Origin: Mizugakiibacter sediminis
GTDB taxonomy: Bacteria; Pseudomonadota; Gammaproteobacteria; Xanthomonadales; Rhodanobacteraceae
DNA length: 49,075 nucleotides
Reading direction: 5' to 3'
Assembly (NCBI RefSeq): GCF_000953855.2
Contig: NZ_DF970228.1
Coordinates: 1 to 49,075, forward strand
Shown: positions 1 to 9,012 of the stretch, in pieces
How the letters are laid out: each line of letters opens with the position of its first letter
Position numbering within the stretch: the stretch's first letter is position 1
The notes under the pieces: generated by a model
Database searches by the model: none
What the model was told of the DNA's origin: nothing
The model's input: only the letters and a program-made list of their open reading frames with translations
Made by a program: the position numbers and the translations under genes

Positions 1-43
1 CGTTCACATGCGGCTTCTTACGCTCGAACTTTTCCTTGGACAT
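1..43 (-). CDS. tuf: Elongation factor Tu, N-terminal end (partial)
   Basis: Only the first 14 codons lie in the window, reading MSKEKFERKKPHVN leftward from an ATG at 43. This is the near-invariant start of bacterial EF-Tu, the GTPase that carries aminoacyl-tRNA to the ribosome. It is the last visible member of the tRNA-Tyr, tRNA-Gly, tRNA-Thr, tuf cluster, an arrangement known from many proteobacteria (tufB of E. coli). The gene probably shares the tRNA promoter at 407-435. The rest lies beyond the left edge. Confidence 0.95.
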   Translation of the reverse strand, partial: MSKEKFERKKPHVN

Positions 44-112
44 GCGTGCTAAACCCCGACAGGCTCAGGTGGTGGGTGGATGACTGCAGCGTTCCGGCGA
101 CCTCGTGGGAGG

Positions 113-188
<76 letters not shown>

Positions 189-214
189 ACGGTTCCGCGC
201 CGCCGGGACTTCAA

Positions 215-288
<74 letters not shown>

Positions 289-306
289 CCGACGCGGAGA
301 TGCAGC

Positions 307-392
307 TGGTGGAGGGAGGTGGATTCGAACCACCGAAGGCGTAAGCCAGCAGATTTACAGTCTGCCCCCGTTGGCCGCTTGGGTATCCCTCC
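307..392 (-). tRNA. tRNA-Tyr (anticodon GTA)
   Basis: An 86-nt class II tRNA with a long variable arm on the minus strand, acceptor GGAGGGA and encoded CCA at 307-309. The anticodon loop CTGTAAA gives GTA. It is the first gene of the tRNA-tuf operon, directly downstream of the promoter at 407-435. Confidence 0.97.
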
Positions 393-406
393 AACAAAGA
401 AGCGGT

Positions 407-435
407 ATTCTCGCGGCACCGTTCATGCATGTCAA
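407..435 (-). promoter_or_regulatory. sigma70 promoter of the tRNA-tuf operon
   Basis: On the minus strand, a perfect -35 TTGACA (430-435) is separated by 17 bp from a -10-like GAGAAT (407-412). The start of tRNA-Tyr is 14 bp further on, giving a very short leader. This is the expected geometry for a strong stable-RNA promoter. Transcript mapping is not available here. Confidence 0.75.
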
Positions 436-844
436 CAGCGCGCCATGCGCCCGAGGGCGGCGCGCAACCTGCCGCTCCGCGCCCGGATGTGACACTGGAC
501 GGCGCGCACCCTCGCCCGCATTCCCCCGGTGCCGCGTGGCGCCGCCCGTCCCGGCAACCCGGCCCGCCCCCTTCGCGAACGTGATCGACGCCACAAAGCC
601 TTGTAGGCCGGGCCGGACTGTAAACAAATTTGTGATAAATTTCCCAGTTTGTGTCGCCGGACACGTGCTGGCACGCCCCTCGCTCGTTCGTCAGCGGCAC
701 CGCGGTTTCCGTGCCGCACCCGGCCTTCGGCGACTTCCGGGGGAGTCTCGGGGTGGAATCGCAGTAGGGGACCGAAGGCAAGCATCAACCGCGCACCGCG
801 TTTTTTCGGCTTCACATAACCAGACCAGAGGGTTCGACACCGCT
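436..844. promoter_or_regulatory. Intergenic region before the pilus operon
   Basis: About 400 bp with no convincing gene, between the divergent tRNA promoter and the first pilin. An AT-rich patch at 618-650 interrupts the high-GC background and is the likeliest promoter or regulator-binding zone for the pilus operon. It is followed by two adjacent inverted repeats: GTGTC-gccg-GACAC at 651-664 and CGTGC-tg-GCACG at 664-675. No clear -35/-10 pair could be assigned. Confidence 0.35.
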
Positions 845-1366
845 ATGAAGATCAAGACCGCTCTCATCGCCGCCGGCCTGGCGCTGGCGGGCATCGGCGT
901 CCAGGCCCAGGCCGGCACCGACTCCGCCACCTTCAACGTCACCGCCACGGTGATCAACTCGTGCAAGGTGGTCGCGGCCAACAACATCGGGTTCGGCAAC
1001 TACGACCCCGCCGGCGCCAACAACACCACGCCCCTGGACGCCTCCGGCTCCGTGCAGGTGCGCTGCACCAAGAACACCAATGCCGCGGTGACCCTGAACC
1101 AGGGCGCCAATCCCGCCACCGGCTCCACCTGCGCGTCGCCGTCGCGGCAGATGACCGACGGCGGCAGCAACCGCCTCGGCTATGCCATCTACAAGGACGC
1201 CGCCCGCAGCCAGCCGTGGGGCTGCGACGCCACCAACCAGGCCTCGTTCACCTCGACGGGCATCGCCTCGCCGATCACGCTGACCACCTATGGCCGCGTC
1301 GCGGCCGGCCAGGACGTGCCGGCTGGCAGCTACACCGACACCGTGTCCGTCACGGTCACGTTCTGA
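845..1366 (+). CDS. Spore coat U (SCPU) domain pilin, probable shaft subunit
   Basis: A 173-aa secreted protein with a signal peptide (residues 1-24, cleavage after AQA) and one SCPU domain of the archaic chaperone-usher pilins. After cleavage it carries an N-terminal extension of alternating hydrophobic residues (SATFNVTATVINSC), the expected donor strand for polymerisation, then GFGNYDP and the C-terminal strand YTDTVSVTVTF. I place the start at ATG 845 because the signal peptide begins there; the longer upstream frame has no secretion signal. It is the first gene of the five-gene operon and the only pilin in it with a donor strand, so it is inferred to be the shaft subunit. There is no link to spores; the domain name is historical. 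Confidence 0.88.
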   Translation: MKIKTALIAAGLALAGIGVQAQAGTDSATFNVTATVINSCKVVAANNIGFGNYDPAGANNTTPLDASGSVQVRCTKNTNAAVTLNQGANPATGSTCASPSRQMTDGGSNRLGYAIYKDAARSQPWGCDATNQASFTSTGIASPITLTTYGRVAAGQDVPAGSYTDTVSVTVTF

Positions 1367-1421
1367 CCGTCCGCACGCAGCGCGGCGGCCGCCGGCCGCC
1401 GCGCTCCCCTGGAGTCCAGCC

Positions 1422-2207
1422 ATGTTTTCGCGCCTCGCCCGCAAGCTGATGGGACCTGCGGCCGCCGCGGCGCTCGGCCTCGGCGCGGCGGGCGCCGGCA
1501 CGGCGACGGCGGCCAATTTCTCGATCAATCCGCTGCGGGTGGAACTGGACGGCAGGCATCCGGCGGAGATCCTGGCGTTGCACAACGACGGCGCCGCGCC
1601 GCTGCGCCTGCAGGTGGACACCACCCGCTGGACGATGGACGCCGCCGGCGCCTGGCAGACCGAGCCCACCGACGAACTGATCGCCACGCCGCTGCTGCTC
1701 GAGATCCCCGTCAACGGCAGCGCGCAGTTGCGCGTGGGCACGCTGACGCCGGTCACCGACGTCGAACGGGCCTACCGGTTGCTGATCAACGAACTGCCCG
1801 GGGAGGACGATGCCGGCGAAGGCCAGGTGCGCTTGCGCGTGCTGACCCGGGTCAGCCTGCCGGTGTTCGTCGAACCCGCGGGCGCCAAAGCCGCGCCGCG
1901 TCTCGCCGAGGCGCGCCTGGAACAGGGCCGGCTGCATCTCGCCCTGGCCAATGCGGGCAACCGCCGCCTCGACCCGCAGACCGCCGGCGTGTCCCTGCTG
2001 GACGCGCACGGCCGCACGCTGTTCAGCAAGGACATCGAGGCCGGCTACGTCCTGGCCGACCGCACCCTGCCCCTGCAGCTTGCGGTGCCCGCCGAGGCCT
2101 GTCGGCAGGCGCGGCGGGTCCGGCTGCGCCTCGCCGAGAGCGACGCGGCTGTCGAACATCCCGTCGCGGACGAACGCACGTGCGCCGCCGGCACGCCCTC
2201 GCCCTGA
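1422..2207 (+). CDS. Periplasmic pilus-assembly chaperone (PapD-like, archaic type)
   Basis: A 261-aa protein with a signal sequence (about 1-30, ending TATAA) and two immunoglobulin-like chaperone domains. The start of the first is ANFSINPLRVELDG, and later landmarks are TRWTMD and a C-terminal domain with LALANAGNRRLDPQ. Such chaperones fold pilins in the periplasm by lending them a strand and deliver them to the usher. The start is ATG 1422, with the GGAG about 10 nt upstream. It overlaps the GTG start of the usher by 28 nt, which suggests translational coupling. Confidence 0.9.
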   Translation: MFSRLARKLMGPAAAAALGLGAAGAGTATAANFSINPLRVELDGRHPAEILALHNDGAAPLRLQVDTTRWTMDAAGAWQTEPTDELIATPLLLEIPVNGSAQLRVGTLTPVTDVERAYRLLINELPGEDDAGEGQVRLRVLTRVSLPVFVEPAGAKAAPRLAEARLEQGRLHLALANAGNRRLDPQTAGVSLLDAHGRTLFSKDIEAGYVLADRTLPLQLAVPAEACRQARRVRLRLAESDAAVEHPVADERTCAAGTPSP

Positions 2208-4462
2208 GCGCGCTGGCCCTGGCCGCCGCCCTCCGCGCGCACGCCCAGGACCAGCGGCTGCTGCTCGATCTGTGCATCAACGGGCGCTGCCTCGGCAGCA
2301 GCTTCGTCGTGCTGCGCGACGGCCACTACCTGATCGACGCCGACGCGCTGGCGCGCGCCGACATCCCCACCGGCAACGTCCCGGCAACGACGATCGCCGG
2401 CCACCGCTTCGTCGACATCGCCGCGCTGGTGCACGGCGCCCGCGCCAGCATGGACGCCGCGGGCACGCGGCTCGACCTGACCCTGCCGGCGGAGGCGTGG
2501 AGCGCCAAGCAGGTGGCGGTGAACCCGGCCGCGCGCCGCCTGCCGCCGGCTTCGGTGCCGAGCGTCTACGCGAACTACGCCGCCGACATCGGCAGCGCCG
2601 GTCGCAGCTCCCTGTTCCTCGACGGCGGCTGGAGCCGCGGCGTCGCCGTGCTGCGCAGCACGGCCACCTGGCTGCAGCACGGCGGCTGGAGCCGCGGCCT
2701 GACCCGTTACGAGTACGACGATCTCGACCACATGCGCCGCTGGACCGCGGGCGACCAATTCGCCTTCTCCGGCGACGGCCTCGGCGGCACCGCCCTGATC
2801 GGCGGCATCGGCGTCAGCCGCGCGTTCGATCTCGATCCCTACCTGATCACCTTCCCGCAGCCGACCATTTCCGGCGTGCTGCAGGCCCCCGGCACCATCG
2901 ACGTCTACCAGAACGGCGTGCTGGTCGCCCAGCGGGCGGTCGGCGCCGGACCGTTCAGCCTGGCGAACCTCGGCCTCGGCCCGGGCAGCAACGACGTGCG
3001 CGTGGTGGTGCACGATCCGTTCGGCGGCACGCGCGAGCTGCAGCAGAGCTTCTACGGCGCCACCGCCGCGCTGGCGCCCGGCCTCAGCGAATACGCCTTC
3101 CAGCTCGGCGTCGAACGGCCCTCGCAGGACAGCGGCCGCTACGACAGCGGGCGCCCCGCCCTGCTGGCGCGCCAGCGCTGGGGCCTCAGCGACTGGCTGA
3201 CCGCGGGCTACCGCATCGAGGCCGGCAGGCAACTCGTCAACGCCGGCCCCTCGGCCGACATCCGCCTGCCGGTCGGCTATCTGCACCTGGCGCTCGCCGC
3301 CAGCCGCGCCGACGGCGCGGAGGGTGCCGGCCAGGCGTACGCCTACGACTACGTCGGCCGCCGTTTCGGCTTCGCCGCCGGCGTGCAGCTCTACAGCCGC
3401 GACTACCGCCGGCTCGGCGACGACTTCGCCCTCGCGCGCGTGCGCAGCCAGCGCTATTTCAACGCCAGCTGGTCGCCGCTGGAACGCTTCACGCTGCAGG
3501 CCAGCATCGGCGACGTCGCCTTCGCCGACGGCACGCGCCAGCGCAGCGAGGGCCTCAGCGGTTCGCTGCGTCTCGGCTACGGCGCGACGCTGCTGCTGGC
3601 GCTGACCCGCTCGCGCACCGATCGCGATCCGGCCGACACGCAGGCCTTCGCCAACCTGGTGATCCCGCTCGGCCGCGGCAGCATCGGCGTCAACGCCGCG
3701 CACGACGATGCCGGCACCAGCTACGGCGTCTCCGCGCAACGCTCGCTGCCCAGCGACACCGGCTACGGCTACGCGCTCGACGCCAGCCACGGTCCGGACG
3801 GTCTCACCGGCCGCGCCGAACTGGACTACCAGAACGCCTACGCGCGCGTCGCCGCCATCGGCACCCGCTTCGCCGGTCGCAGCGACGGCGACCTGCTGGT
3901 GTCCGGCAGCCTGCTGGCGCTGGACGGACGCGTGTTCGCCGGGCGCCCGCTGGACGGCAGCTACGCGCTGGTCGAGGTGCCGGGCATGGCCGGCGTCGAC
4001 ATCACCCGCGAGAACCAGACGGTCGGCAGCACCGACCAGCGCGGCGACGTGCTGGTGCCGGGCCTGCTGCCCTACCAGGCCAACCGCATCGGCCTCGACC
4101 AGGCCGACGTGCCGGCGCAGTATGCGGTCGGCAGCACTGCCGCAACCGTCAGCGTGCCGCGCTTCGGCGGCACGGTGGTGCGCTTCGACGTGCATCCGCT
4201 GCAGGCGGTGCGCGGGCGGCTGCGGCTGCAGGACCAGGCGGTGCGCTACGGTACCCTGGAGATGGAAGTCGACGGCACCGTACTGCGCTCGCCGGTCGGC
4301 GCCGACGGCAGCTTCTACTTCGGCGACCTCGCCGCGGGCCGCTACGAGGCGCGGCTGCACCACGAAGGCGCCTACGCGCGCTGCGCGCTCGACGTACCGG
4401 CGTCGACGGCGCCGATCCGCAACCTGGGGGAGGTGACATGCACGCCCGAACCCGCTCCCTGA
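2180..4462 (+). CDS. Outer-membrane pilus usher protein
   Basis: A 760-aa usher starting at GTG 2180, with a signal peptide MRRRHALALSALALAAALRA. It then has a short N-terminal chaperone-binding region (residues about 25-110), the central beta-barrel with a plug (GTIDVYQNGVLVAQ near 240, typical of ushers) and C-terminal small domains ending in Cys-containing strands. It forms the outer-membrane pore through which chaperone-bound pilins are assembled. At 760 aa it fits the archaic (Csu-like) ushers. The start lies inside the chaperone gene and the stop lies 25 nt inside the next pilin gene, so the operon is compact and probably translationally coupled. Confidence 0.92.
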   Translation: MRRRHALALSALALAAALRAHAQDQRLLLDLCINGRCLGSSFVVLRDGHYLIDADALARADIPTGNVPATTIAGHRFVDIAALVHGARASMDAAGTRLDLTLPAEAWSAKQVAVNPAARRLPPASVPSVYANYAADIGSAGRSSLFLDGGWSRGVAVLRSTATWLQHGGWSRGLTRYEYDDLDHMRRWTAGDQFAFSGDGLGGTALIGGIGVSRAFDLDPYLITFPQPTISGVLQAPGTIDVYQNGVLVAQRAVGAGPFSLANLGLGPGSNDVRVVVHDPFGGTRELQQSFYGATAALAPGLSEYAFQLGVERPSQDSGRYDSGRPALLARQRWGLSDWLTAGYRIEAGRQLVNAGPSADIRLPVGYLHLALAASRADGAEGAGQAYAYDYVGRRFGFAAGVQLYSRDYRRLGDDFALARVRSQRYFNASWSPLERFTLQASIGDVAFADGTRQRSEGLSGSLRLGYGATLLLALTRSRTDRDPADTQAFANLVIPLGRGSIGVNAAHDDAGTSYGVSAQRSLPSDTGYGYALDASHGPDGLTGRAELDYQNAYARVAAIGTRFAGRSDGDLLVSGSLLALDGRVFAGRPLDGSYALVEVPGMAGVDITRENQTVGSTDQRGDVLVPGLLPYQANRIGLDQADVPAQYAVGSTAATVSVPRFGGTVVRFDVHPLQAVRGRLRLQDQAVRYGTLEMEVDGTVLRSPVGADGSFYFGDLAAGRYEARLHHEGAYARCALDVPASTAPIRNLGEVTCTPEPAP

Positions 4463-4983
4463 ATCGCCCCTTGCGCTACGCCATCCTGGCGATGCTCGCG
4501 TTCGGCGCGCTGTTCGCCAGTCCGCTGCTGCGCGCCGCGCAGTGCAGCATCTCCACCAGCGGGCTGAGTTTCGGCGTCTACGACCCGCTGGCAGGCTACC
4601 CGAGCACCGCGCCGGTCACCGCCAACGGCGCCTTGCAGTTGGCATGCAGCTACACCAGCATCGGCGACCTGCTCGTCGGCATCCAGGCGCAGATAAGCCT
4701 GTCCACGGGCAGTTCGGGCAGTTATGCCGCGCGCACCCTGCGCCAGGGCGCCGAGTCGCTGCGCTACAACCTCTACGTCGATCCGGCTCTCACCACCGTG
4801 TTCGGCGACGGCAGCGGCGGCACGCAGCGCGTGGCCAAATGCTTCACCGGTTTCTTCAACAACTGCGGCGGCGACCCGGCGAACTCGCCGGTGAGCATTC
4901 CGGTCTACGGCGCCCTGCCCGGCAGCCAGGACGTCAGTCCAGGCGGCTACGCCGACAACATCGTGGTCACGGTGACGTTCTGA
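4438..4983 (+). CDS. SCPU domain pilin without donor strand (tip-type subunit 1)
   Basis: A 181-aa secreted SCPU protein. The signal peptide (about 1-35, ending LRAA) is followed at once by QCSISTSGLSFGVYDP, so the mature protein begins with the first strand and has no N-terminal donor extension. The conserved GSYAARTL and FGDGSGGT segments and the C-terminal YADNIVVTVTF are present. Four cysteines can form disulfides. The start at ATG 4438 follows GGGGGAGGTGAC and overlaps the usher by 25 nt. It is closely similar to the next gene and looks like a tandem duplication. I infer a fibre-end position because it cannot donate a strand. Confidence 0.85.
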   Translation: MHARTRSLNRPLRYAILAMLAFGALFASPLLRAAQCSISTSGLSFGVYDPLAGYPSTAPVTANGALQLACSYTSIGDLLVGIQAQISLSTGSSGSYAARTLRQGAESLRYNLYVDPALTTVFGDGSGGTQRVAKCFTGFFNNCGGDPANSPVSIPVYGALPGSQDVSPGGYADNIVVTVTF

Positions 4984-4996
4984 GGCGGGAACGGCC

Positions 4997-5566
4997 ATGC
5001 CTGCCCGGCGCGAACGCAACGACATGTCCGCCCGCTCCGGCCGCGCCATGGCGCGATGCGGTACGCGCCTCGCCGGCGCGGCGGTCATCGCCTGCGCACT
5101 GCTGGCGATGCCGGCGCGCGGCGCGCAATGCAGTTTCTCCACCGCCGGCCTCGGCTTCGGCGTCTACGACCCGCTGGCGGCCGGCGCCGACACCGCCAAC
5201 GGCACGTTGACGGTCACCTGCAGCGCGCGCACCGGCGGCGAGCGCCGCAACGGCTTCACCGCGACGCTGAGCCTCTCGATCGGCAGCAGCGGCAGCTATG
5301 CCGCGCGCACCCTGCGCGGCGGTGGCGACGTGCTGCGCTACAACCTTTACCTCGACGCCGCCTACACCACCGTGTTCGGCGACGGCAGCGCGGGCACGCT
5401 GCCGATGACGCTGTGCTACCGCGGCAGCCGTCGCGACCCCTGTGGAGGCGGCGGCCTGACCGCGGGCGTTGCCCACAGCATCACCGTGTACGGCAATCTG
5501 CCGCCGGCCCAGGACGTCGCGCCGGGCAGTTATGCCGACAATCTGGTCGCCACCCTGACGTTCTGA
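4997..5566 (+). CDS. SCPU domain pilin without donor strand (tip-type subunit 2)
   Basis: A 189-aa paralogue of the preceding gene, 13 nt downstream. The mature part starts QCSFSTAGLGFGVYDP directly after the signal peptide. It keeps SIGSSGSYAARTLR and VFGDGSAGT and ends SYADNLVATLTF. ATG 4997 is preceded by GGCGGGAA at good spacing; an internal ATG at 5024 would give a more typical signal length and cannot be excluded. It is the last gene of the pilus operon. Like its neighbour it has no donor strand, which points to a terminal or tip role in a chaperone-usher fibre. Confidence 0.83.
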   Translation: MPARRERNDMSARSGRAMARCGTRLAGAAVIACALLAMPARGAQCSFSTAGLGFGVYDPLAAGADTANGTLTVTCSARTGGERRNGFTATLSLSIGSSGSYAARTLRGGGDVLRYNLYLDAAYTTVFGDGSAGTLPMTLCYRGSRRDPCGGGGLTAGVAHSITVYGNLPPAQDVAPGSYADNLVATLTF

Positions 5567-5577
5567 GCTTCCCTCGA

Positions 5578-6072
5578 TCACGCCGTGACGGCCGGCTGAC
5601 GGTATCCGGCGACCTCCGCCTCCATCGCCTTGCTGAGCCGGATCAGCCGCTGCGCGTAATCGGCCAGCCGGCGGTCATCGGCGTCGCGCGGCTCCCACCT
5701 CGGCACCGGCGTCGGCTTGCCGTCGGGGGCGTCCAGCGCGACGAACACGATCACGCAACTGGTGGCGAGGCGCTCGTCCTGCGCCTTGAGGTCGCGCGCC
5801 AGCACGTCCACCGCGAAGTGCATGCTGGAGGTGCCGGTGTGGATCAGTTTGCTGCGCACCGTCACCAGGTCGCCGATCAGGATCGGCTGCACGAACTGGA
5901 TGCCGCCGACCGCCACCGTCACGCAGTAAGCGCCGCTCCAGGCCACCGCGCCTGCGTAGCCGGCCTGGTCGATCCACTTCATCACCATGCCGCCGTGCAC
6001 CTTGCCGCCGAAATTGACGTCGGTGGGCTGGGCAAGGAAGCGGAAGGTGACCTCGCGCTGATGTCCGGGCAT
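5578..6072 (-). CDS. Acyl-CoA thioesterase, hotdog fold (YciA/BACH-like)
   Basis: A 164-aa cytoplasmic enzyme predicted to hydrolyse acyl-CoA thioesters to free acid and CoA. The N-terminal DVNFGGKVHGGMVMKWID segment is the characteristic start of this hotdog subfamily (Asn/Gly/His cluster followed by the central helix). A second conserved patch is SSMHFAVDV. The length fits the family. ATG 6072 has AGGGAG 6 nt upstream. It converges on the pilus operon with only 11 nt between the stops. The acyl-chain preference cannot be read from the sequence. Confidence 0.85.
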   Translation of the reverse strand: MPGHQREVTFRFLAQPTDVNFGGKVHGGMVMKWIDQAGYAGAVAWSGAYCVTVAVGGIQFVQPILIGDLVTVRSKLIHTGTSSMHFAVDVLARDLKAQDERLATSCVIVFVALDAPDGKPTPVPRWEPRDADDRRLADYAQRLIRLSKAMEAEVAGYRQPAVTA

Positions 6073-6096
6073 CGGTATCTCCCTGGTGATGGCGCG

Positions 6097-7062
6097 TCAG
6101 GCGCCGAGAAACGCCGCCAGGCGGGCGAACTGCGATTGCCAGTAGGCCTTCGCCGCGGCCATCGCTTCCGCGTCGGTCAGCTTGACGGTGTCGACGACCA
6201 CCTGGCAGCGCGCCGGCCCCTTGTCGGTGAAACGGATGTCGAGCAGCGCGCCGTCCGGCCAGCGCGCGCGGATGTTCTTGCCGGGATTGACCTTGGTCAC
6301 CTCGAGACCGGGCGCATCCAGCCAGCGGCGGCGCAGCGCATCGTCCGCCCAGGCCGCGAACGCGGCGAACGCCGGCGCGGCGAAGGTCTTCGCCGCCGTG
6401 GCCTGGAACTCGCCGCGGCTGTTCTGGTGCATCGCGCGCAGGCCGCGCGCGCGCTCGTAACCCACCGCCACCGTCTGCGTCCACCAGTCGTCCAGCGCGG
6501 GCATCAGCCGCTGCACGGCGGCGCGGATCTCGCCGTGCGCGGGCCGCCCGGCGGCGAGCGCAAGCCCGTCCATTTCGAGCAGGCGCAGCCATTCCTGCCA
6601 GCCATGGCCGGTGGCGGCGCGCACGGCGGCGTCGCCGCAGGGGAACTGCGCGGAAGTCTCGGCGAGTTCGAACGGCGGCGGCGGAACGGGCGGCGGCGCT
6701 CCGGCCGCCGCGCGCGGCGCGGTCGCGCGACGGGACGGTGACGCGGGTTTCGCGGCGGATCCGCGCGCGCGAGAGACGGCGCCCGCGCGCCGGACCGCCG
6801 CGGCGGGTTTCCTTGCCGTGCGTGCGGTCTTCGCCGGCACGCGCTTCGGCTTCGCCGCCGTTCGCGCCTCCGGCTTCTTGCCGGGCGAACGGCCGCGCGC
6901 GCCGGGCCGGGTCGCCGGCTTCCCGGCGGCGGTGCGTGCGGCCTTGCGCGCAGCGCGTGCCGGCGGCGCCAAGCGGCGCGCGCGTTTCGCCGCGCCGCCG
7001 GCCTTGCGTTCGGCCGCGGACCGGGAGGCCCGCGGCGTGCGCTGGGATGTCCGGGTCGCCAT
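6097..7062 (-). CDS. Histone-H1-like basic tail fused to a SRPBCC-like domain
   Basis: A 321-aa protein with two contrasting halves. Residues 1 to about 130 are almost entirely Ala, Lys, Arg, Pro and Thr (for example KKPEARTAAKPKRVPAKTAR), a low-complexity tail like bacterial histone-H1-like and AlgP proteins. Residues about 140-321 are a folded domain. It begins with a helical GHGWQEWLRLLEMDG segment resembling DUF4287 and continues as an AHSA1/SRPBCC-like domain (FQATAAKTFAAP, WLDAPGLEVTKVNPGKNIRARWPDG, LTDAEAMAAAKAYWQSQFARLAAFL). The start at ATG 7062 captures the whole tail. The function is unknown; a nucleic-acid-binding tail attached to a ligand-binding fold is inference. It stands between the thioesterase and ychF and reads in the same direction. 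Confidence 0.75.
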   Translation of the reverse strand: MATRTSQRTPRASRSAAERKAGGAAKRARRLAPPARAARKAARTAAGKPATRPGARGRSPGKKPEARTAAKPKRVPAKTARTARKPAAAVRRAGAVSRARGSAAKPASPSRRATAPRAAAGAPPPVPPPPFELAETSAQFPCGDAAVRAATGHGWQEWLRLLEMDGLALAAGRPAHGEIRAAVQRLMPALDDWWTQTVAVGYERARGLRAMHQNSRGEFQATAAKTFAAPAFAAFAAWADDALRRRWLDAPGLEVTKVNPGKNIRARWPDGALLDIRFTDKGPARCQVVVDTVKLTDAEAMAAAKAYWQSQFARLAAFLGA

Positions 7063-7130
7063 CGTCCGCCTCGCTGTCGCGCCGGGCGCAGTCTCCCGCC
7101 GCTCGCGAAGGCGGGTCAAGCCGCGCGCGT

Positions 7131-8222
<1,092 letters not shown>

Positions 8223-8317
8223 GGATGAACCTGGAAGTGGGAAATAGGAAGTAGGAAGCGGGGTCGGGACGGAAAGTCGGAGTTCCGGGAACAGGGCCGA
8301 GAGAACCGAAACCGGGA

Positions 8318-8365
8318 TCCCCCATTCCCCACTCTCTACTCTCTACTCCCTACTGCCCACTCCCC
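8318..8365. repeat. Pyrimidine/purine strand-asymmetric short repeat tract
   Basis: The plus strand from 8318 to 8365 is almost pure C/T/A, built from repeated ACTCTCT, ACTCCCT and CCCACTCCCC units. A related purine-rich stretch (GGGAAATAGGAAGTAGGAAG) lies at 8238-8260. The tract runs over the pth stop codon (8350-8352), so the last residues of Pth are encoded by it. Such GAGTAGGGAGT-type tracts are, to my recollection, dispersed in Lysobacterales genomes; other copies cannot be checked within this window. Confidence 0.5.
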
Positions 8366-8943
8366 GTATTCGCCGTATGCAACCGCTTCATCGCCTCGTT
8401 GAAGTCGCCCGCCACCGTAAGCGGCAGCACGTGCAGGCTGCGCGCGACCGCGTCGAGCATCGCCTCCTCGTCGGCGGCCGACGGCCGGCCCAGCACCCAC
8501 GGCGTGACGCGGTCCTTGTGGCCGGGATGGCCGATGCCGAGGCGCAGGCGGTGAAACCTGCCGTGGCCGAGGTGGGCCATGATGTCGCGCAGGCCGTTCT
8601 GCCCGCCGTGGCCGCCGTCGAACTTGAGGCACGCAGTGCCCGGCGGCAGGTCGAGGTCGTCGTGCGCGACCAGGCACGCCTCGGGCTCGATCTTGTAGTA
8701 GCGCAGCGCGGACGCCACCGCGATGCCGCTCTTGTTCATGTAGGTGGCGGGCTTCAGCAGCCACACCGGCTCGCCGCCGACGCGCACCTTGCAGGTATCG
8801 GCGTGCAGCTTCGACTCGTGTCCCCAGCGCGCGTCCTCGCCGCTCGCCAGCGCGTCGACGAACCAGAAGCCGGCATTGTGCCGGGTGCGCAGGTGTTCGG
8901 CGCCGGGGTTGCCGAGGCCGACGATCAGCCGTATGCCCGCCAT
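8350..8943 (-). CDS. pth: Peptidyl-tRNA hydrolase
   Basis: A 197-aa enzyme that releases stalled peptides from peptidyl-tRNA in the cytoplasm. It shows the N-terminal GLGNPGAEHLRTRHNAGFW with the catalytic His, then KPATYMNKSG and the VAHDDLDLPPG motif with the catalytic-site Asp, then GHGGQNGLRDI. I use ATG 8943, which has GGAG just upstream; a TTG at 8955 would add four residues. It reads with rplY and prs in the usual ychF-pth-rplY-prs order. The C-terminus ends in a repeat tract (8318-8365). Confidence 0.96.
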   Translation of the reverse strand: MAGIRLIVGLGNPGAEHLRTRHNAGFWFVDALASGEDARWGHESKLHADTCKVRVGGEPVWLLKPATYMNKSGIAVASALRYYKIEPEACLVAHDDLDLPPGTACLKFDGGHGGQNGLRDIMAHLGHGRFHRLRLGIGHPGHKDRVTPWVLGRPSAADEEAMLDAVARSLHVLPLTVAGDFNEAMKRLHTANTGSGQ

Positions 8944-9012
8944 AGCGCTCCGCAAACGCGAAGCCGGTGACGCGCGCCGCGAGCGCGGCGCACGCCACCG
9001 GCCCGCGCAGGA

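Noticed and set aside
371-844. Upstream extension of the first pilin frame
   Set aside because: It overlaps tRNA-Tyr and its promoter and would bury the signal peptide; the true start is 845.
1951-4983. A very long open frame (about 1000 codons) over the chaperone and usher genes
   Set aside because: It is an Arg/Pro-rich out-of-frame shadow caused by high GC; only its last 181 codons, from 4438, are a real pilin.
8318-8365. CRISPR-like array
   Set aside because: The units are 7-10 bp with no spacers and no cas genes nearby.
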